Origin: Pseudomonadota bacterium
Lineage (GTDB): Bacteria; Pseudomonadota; Gammaproteobacteria; UBA5335
NCBI GenBank assembly: GCA_021783685.1
Contig: JAJXTQ010000074.1
Coordinates: forward strand, 1 to 8,117
Length of the DNA: 8,117 nucleotides
Direction: 5' to 3'
This document shows positions 5,475 through 8,117 of the stretch, piece after piece. The notes under the pieces were generated by a model. The model ran no database searches, was not told the origin of the DNA, and worked only from the letters and a program-made list of their open reading frames with translations. The translations under genes were made by a program, and so were the position numbers. Numbering within the stretch: the stretch's first letter is position 1; every line of letters starts with the position of its first letter.

Positions 5475-7466
5475 ATGAGCGAAGCGACTACAAGTACCCA
5501 AGAGGCGCGGCTGAGCGGCAGCGAAGCCGCAATCGCCCGTCGGCAAGCATTGTCCCGCTATGGCAAAGCCGCACTGTCCGGCGCCAATGCCCCGGCGATC
5601 AGCAGCGCGACCGAAGCGCGCCTCGCTGCCCGCAAGGAAAATGCCGCACCTGCGCCGGCAACTATCCAGAGCGCGACGCGCGCAGACGCGCCTGCAACCA
5701 GCTGTGGCTGTCAGCACGGCGAAACCATGTCCGCACGTGTTGAATACGCCGGCTCGACCTATATCCCGGAGCCCCTTTCGGCTGCACGCCAGCGGCGCAT
5801 CGAACAGTCGCTGAAAGGTCGTGGCGATGCCCCGCCCTGTCGTCCGTGCGGTCGGGTGCGCCCCGAACCGCAAAAGGTTGAACTGGGCACCACCCTCTCC
5901 GGCAGCACGGTGACCGGCAACCAGGTCGAGCGTACCCAGCGCGTGACCGGCAATGAGTCCGGCACCTGCCGCAGCATTACCGGCACTGAATATATCGGCG
6001 CCGAGCAGTTCGGCGAGTTCTGCGGTTCGCTGCCTGATGCGTCACCGGCCAAGGTGGGGACCAGCAGCACGAGTCGTGGCGGTCGTGTGACGGGTACCGA
6101 AGTGGGGCGCAGCAGCAAGGTGACCGGTGATGAGACCGGCACTTGCAAGCGCGTGACCGGCACCGAATATCTCGCTGCCGAGCAGGCGGGCGAATTTTGT
6201 GGGACGTCGCCTGAACCGCATCCGCAAAAATCCGCCTTTGGCATGACCGCCCGGAAAAATCCGATCAGCGGCAACGATCTCGCCCGCAAGGTCGATGTCA
6301 CCGGCGGCGAGTCCGGCGCAAACCGCACGATTACCGGAAGCGCCTATATGGATGCCGCCCCGTTTCGCAGTGGGCCGGGAGAAGCGCCAAAAAAGGTGGA
6401 AACCCGTCACACGAGCGCTGGCAGCGAGGTGAGCGGCACCCTGGTGGGTCGTTCGTCGAAAGTTACCGGCGATGAGTCCGGCGCCTGCAAGCGTGTGACG
6501 GGTTCTGACTACATCAGCGCCGAGGAATTCGCCTCTTTTTGCCGGGCCGAGCCTTTCCAGCCGCCGGCCAAGGTGGGCGTGTCGCGGACCTTGAAGGGGC
6601 AGGATGTTTCCGGCACCCAGGTGGGGCGTTCGGCCAGCGTGACGGGGGACGAGTATGGCGCCTGCAAGCCGGTGACGGGCACGTCCTACATCGGGGCAGA
6701 CCAGTACGCCGAATTCTGCGCCACCCGGGCGGCGGCTGAAGCCATCAACCGTGCGCGTCTTGGACGCAGCGCCGACCTGACCGGCATTCAGCCCGGCCCG
6801 GATGCCAAGTTGACCGGCAACGCGCGAGGCGAGTGCCAGGACGTGAGCGGCACCCCGTATGTGGGGGAAGCGCAGCAAGCCAGCGCCTGCGGTCGTCCGC
6901 CGATGGCGAGCCATTACCGCGTCCGGACGCCGGAGGGCGCGACGCCTGCCGTGGGCATCACCGGCAATGCGATGGACGCGCCAAGCGGCCGTCAGCCGGG
7001 CGGGTTCTCGGTGGCCTCGCCTGCCCGCACGGCGCGGGACAGCGAAACCGGCCGGATTACCGGCAGTGCCTTCGGTGGCACCGGGCGCATTACCGGATCG
7101 CTTGCACGTGCCGCCGGCCTGGTGTCCGGAACGCCCGAGTTCCGTTATCGCGATGGCAGCGAACCGGTTGCGGACAAGCCTGAGGCCGTTTCCTCGCCGG
7201 CTCCCGAGCGCATCACCGGAGAAGGCCGCGAGCGCAGCGTCACGGGTGATGCCTGGGACCGCGGCGGGCGTGTGACGGGTACCGAAGGGCGCTCCGCAGC
7301 AGGCCGCAACCCGACCCAACGTGGCGAGCCGCGCGGCAACGGCGTGAGCCCCCGCGTTCCCCGCGAAGCGGTGCCGCCCGCCGCCACCATGAGCCGCATC
7401 ACGGGCAGCAGCGGCAACAGCCAGGGGGGTGCGGCCGTAACCCTGTCCGGCGGTGCACGCGGCTAA
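5475..7466 (+). CDS. csoS2: carboxysome scaffold protein CsoS2
   Basis: 663 residues, intrinsically disordered, linking Rubisco to the alpha-carboxysome shell. The N-terminal region (1-130) has one canonical Rubisco-binding N-repeat (A21-R-R-Q-A-L-S-R-Y-G-K-A-A-L34) and two weak ones (about 47-57 and 102-117), where Halothiobacillus has four. The middle region has five M-repeats plus a sixth, more divergent one (134-472), each with paired [VI][TS]G motifs and mostly two cysteines. The C-terminal region (473-638) carries further ITG/VTG motifs (R527-I-T-G, R538-I-T-G, R599-V-T-G), and the protein ends with the shell-anchoring peptide R641-I-T-G-S-S-G-N ... L657-S-G-G-A-R-G663. It is clearly shorter than the 869-residue Halothiobacillus protein. 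Extra C77-x-C79 and C122-x2-C125 pairs lie in the N-terminal region. An in-frame slippery heptamer is at 6389-6395. It is the first gene of its operon, with csoSCA 25 bp downstream. Confidence 0.95.
   Translation: MSEATTSTQEARLSGSEAAIARRQALSRYGKAALSGANAPAISSATEARLAARKENAAPAPATIQSATRADAPATSCGCQHGETMSARVEYAGSTYIPEPLSAARQRRIEQSLKGRGDAPPCRPCGRVRPEPQKVELGTTLSGSTVTGNQVERTQRVTGNESGTCRSITGTEYIGAEQFGEFCGSLPDASPAKVGTSSTSRGGRVTGTEVGRSSKVTGDETGTCKRVTGTEYLAAEQAGEFCGTSPEPHPQKSAFGMTARKNPISGNDLARKVDVTGGESGANRTITGSAYMDAAPFRSGPGEAPKKVETRHTSAGSEVSGTLVGRSSKVTGDESGACKRVTGSDYISAEEFASFCRAEPFQPPAKVGVSRTLKGQDVSGTQVGRSASVTGDEYGACKPVTGTSYIGADQYAEFCATRAAAEAINRARLGRSADLTGIQPGPDAKLTGNARGECQDVSGTPYVGEAQQASACGRPPMASHYRVRTPEGATPAVGITGNAMDAPSGRQPGGFSVASPARTARDSETGRITGSAFGGTGRITGSLARAAGLVSGTPEFRYRDGSEPVADKPEAVSSPAPERITGEGRERSVTGDAWDRGGRVTGTEGRSAAGRNPTQRGEPRGNGVSPRVPREAVPPAATMSRITGSSGNSQGGAAVTLSGGARG
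5874..6890 (+). repeat. CsoS2 M-repeat array (six units of about 50 codons)
   Basis: Units: M1 residues 134-183, M2 193-242, M3 252-299, M4 308-356, M5 367-415, M6-like 427-472. The shared plan is a basic start (KVG-x-S), then [VI][TS]G, then GRSSKVTGDE, then G-x-C-K-x-[VI][TS]G, then Y-[IL]-x-A-E-Q ending F-C. Cysteine pairs are C165/C183, C224/C242, C338/C356, C398/C415 and C454/C472. M3 has neither cysteine (N283 and G300 at the equivalent places). M2, M4 and M5 are the closest to one another. The repetition is at protein level with diverged codons. Confidence 0.9.
6389..6395 (+). other. candidate -1 ribosomal frameshift site in csoS2
   Basis: A_AAA_AAG lies exactly in the X_XXY_YYZ register of the csoS2 frame (codons AAA 6390-6392 and AAG 6393-6395, residues K306-K307). 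A GGGAG (6377-6381) lies 7 bases upstream, reminiscent of the Shine-Dalgarno-like stimulator before the same heptamer in E. coli dnaX, where the distance is 10. A -1 shift reads 26 further codons to TGA at 6473-6475, giving a 333-residue product with the N-region and M1-M3. No strong stem is evident at the usual distance downstream. Confidence 0.5.
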
Positions 7467-7491
7467 ATCAACAACACGACGGTAAACGACG

Positions 7492-8117
7492 ATGGATACC
7501 CGCAAACGCCGTGAACGGTTGCACCAGGCGGCTCATGCCGCCCCGGTAGGCATGGCGATACGCCCGCCTTCGGCAACCGCGCCAGCCGCGGTGCCGAACT
7601 GGCCGCAGCGGCCGAGCTTCTGCCCGCCCTGCAACGGTGCGGCGGATCGGGACGAATGCGTGCGCGAGTCGTGCACCCCGCGTGTGCACCCGCTCGTCGA
7701 CCCGGTGCAGAACGCGCATCTGGCGGACTACGAACGGGCAGTGCGGGCACGTTTTGACGCCATTGTTCCGGTGCTCAGGCAGATCGCAGCACTGCAGCAT
7801 GAAGCCGGGTTCGAGAGGCAGGCGCAGGCGATCGCACGCGAGCAGCTGGGCTTCGAGTTGCCCGCCGACGTGCTGGCAGATGCCTGGATCACCACGCTCG
7901 ATATGCGCAGGCTGTATGGCCACAGCGTGCTGCACGCCTTCCGCGAGCTGGCGCAGGAGGCGATCGCGCAACACAACGGGTCGGCCGAGGCCGACGCGAC
8001 GATGCGCTTCTTCATCGAGTGCGGCTTCCATGAGGTGGATGTGAGCGCCTGCGCTGACGGCCGTCTCAAGGGCCTGCTGCAGTACATCCTGCGCCTGCCG
8101 CAGCAGGCGGTGCGCCG
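7492..8117 (+). CDS. csoSCA: carboxysomal carbonic anhydrase CsoSCA (N-terminal part)
   Basis: 208 codons to the window edge; family members are about 500-550 residues, so less than half is present. CsoSCA (epsilon/beta-type carbonic anhydrase) converts bicarbonate to CO2 inside the carboxysome. Residues 1-65 are a basic, Pro/Ala-rich disordered leader; in Halothiobacillus the equivalent leader binds Rubisco. The helical N-terminal domain follows (HPLVDP from 66, RARFDAIVPVLRQIAALQHE about 85-104, LGFELPADVL from about 119). The catalytic domain then begins with F-x-x-x-C-G-F-H-x-x-D-V-S-A-C187-A-D189-G-R191-L-K-G-L-L; C187 should be the first zinc ligand and D189/R191 the catalytic pair. The His and Cys ligands further on lie outside the window. 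ATG 7492 is the first possible start after the in-frame TAA at 7483. No strong Shine-Dalgarno is seen, which suggests coupling to csoS2 translation. Confidence 0.92.
   Translation, partial: MDTRKRRERLHQAAHAAPVGMAIRPPSATAPAAVPNWPQRPSFCPPCNGAADRDECVRESCTPRVHPLVDPVQNAHLADYERAVRARFDAIVPVLRQIAALQHEAGFERQAQAIAREQLGFELPADVLADAWITTLDMRRLYGHSVLHAFRELAQEAIAQHNGSAEADATMRFFIECGFHEVDVSACADGRLKGLLQYILRLPQQAVR

Noticed and set aside
6254..6260. G_AAA_AAT as a frameshift site
   Set aside because: The first base breaks the XXX requirement, so re-pairing in the -1 frame would be poor.
5874..6890. CRISPR array or DNA tandem repeat
   Set aside because: The periodicity of about 150-170 bp reflects CsoS2 M-repeats; the DNA is diverged and codes throughout.
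7424..7430. Second slippery heptamer G_GGG_GGT in the csoS2 end
   Set aside because: It is in register, but G-type heptamers shift poorly, it is only 12 codons from the stop, and the -1 frame does not join csoSCA; the glycines belong to the conserved C-terminal peptide.
6042..7505. Long 487-codon open frame on the minus strand opposite csoS2
   Set aside because: It mirrors the repetitive, GC-rich csoS2 codons and has no recognisable domain; csoS2 on the plus strand is unmistakable.

Overview
The window looks like a piece of the chromosome of a GC-rich proteobacterial chemolithoautotroph, most likely a Thiobacillus-like betaproteobacterium. The basis is an alpha-carboxysome gene pair (csoS2, then the start of csoSCA), a Sbt-type bicarbonate transporter with its PII-like partner, a CbbR-type LysR regulator, a DsrC/TusE-family sulfur carrier and high-GC coding sequence. 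The genus is inference from gene content; no rRNA or other taxonomic marker is present.

Layout. Positions 2-154 hold the end of a small DUF486-type membrane protein gene. 223-690 is an exported cupin. 691-903 is a GC-rich intergenic stretch full of inverted repeats that ends in a clear terminator for the minus-strand gene beyond it. 904-1236 (-) is a single-cysteine DsrC/TusE homologue with a good sigma70-like promoter. 1357-2235 (-) is an auxin-efflux-carrier family permease and 2270-2656 (-) a rhodanese. Just upstream of the rhodanese, 2664-2916 (-) is the broken C-terminal stub of a chromate (ChrA) transporter, frameshifted by a 7-bp tandem duplication.

The carbon-concentrating part starts near 2969. 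sbtA (3077-4051) and sbtB (4067-4360) form a two-gene operon that meets cbbR (4355-5305, -) tail to tail with a 6-bp overlap. cbbR is divergent from csoS2 (5475-7466), which is followed after 25 bp by csoSCA (7492 to beyond the window end). There is no cbbL/cbbS between cbbR and csoS2, the place where Rubisco genes often lie in alpha-carboxysome operons.

How they fit together. SbtA would import bicarbonate under control of SbtB; CsoS2 scaffolds Rubisco and shell; CsoSCA turns bicarbonate into CO2 inside the carboxysome. The main new observation is a shared promoter architecture. A nearly identical 18-bp dyad (CATTCAC-N4-GTGAATG, one mismatch in the right arm of the second copy) lies upstream of both sbtA and csoS2. 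In both copies it is 38 bp (start to start) from a plausible -35 and 62 bp from a plausible -10, which puts its centre near -65, the classical LysR recognition position. The csoS2 copy also covers the spacer of a possible cbbR promoter. This suggests one regulator, most simply the local CbbR, co-activates bicarbonate uptake and carboxysome assembly and may repress itself. A second notable signal is an in-frame A_AAA_AAG slippery heptamer in csoS2 right after a cysteine-less M-repeat, which could yield a 333-residue short CsoS2.
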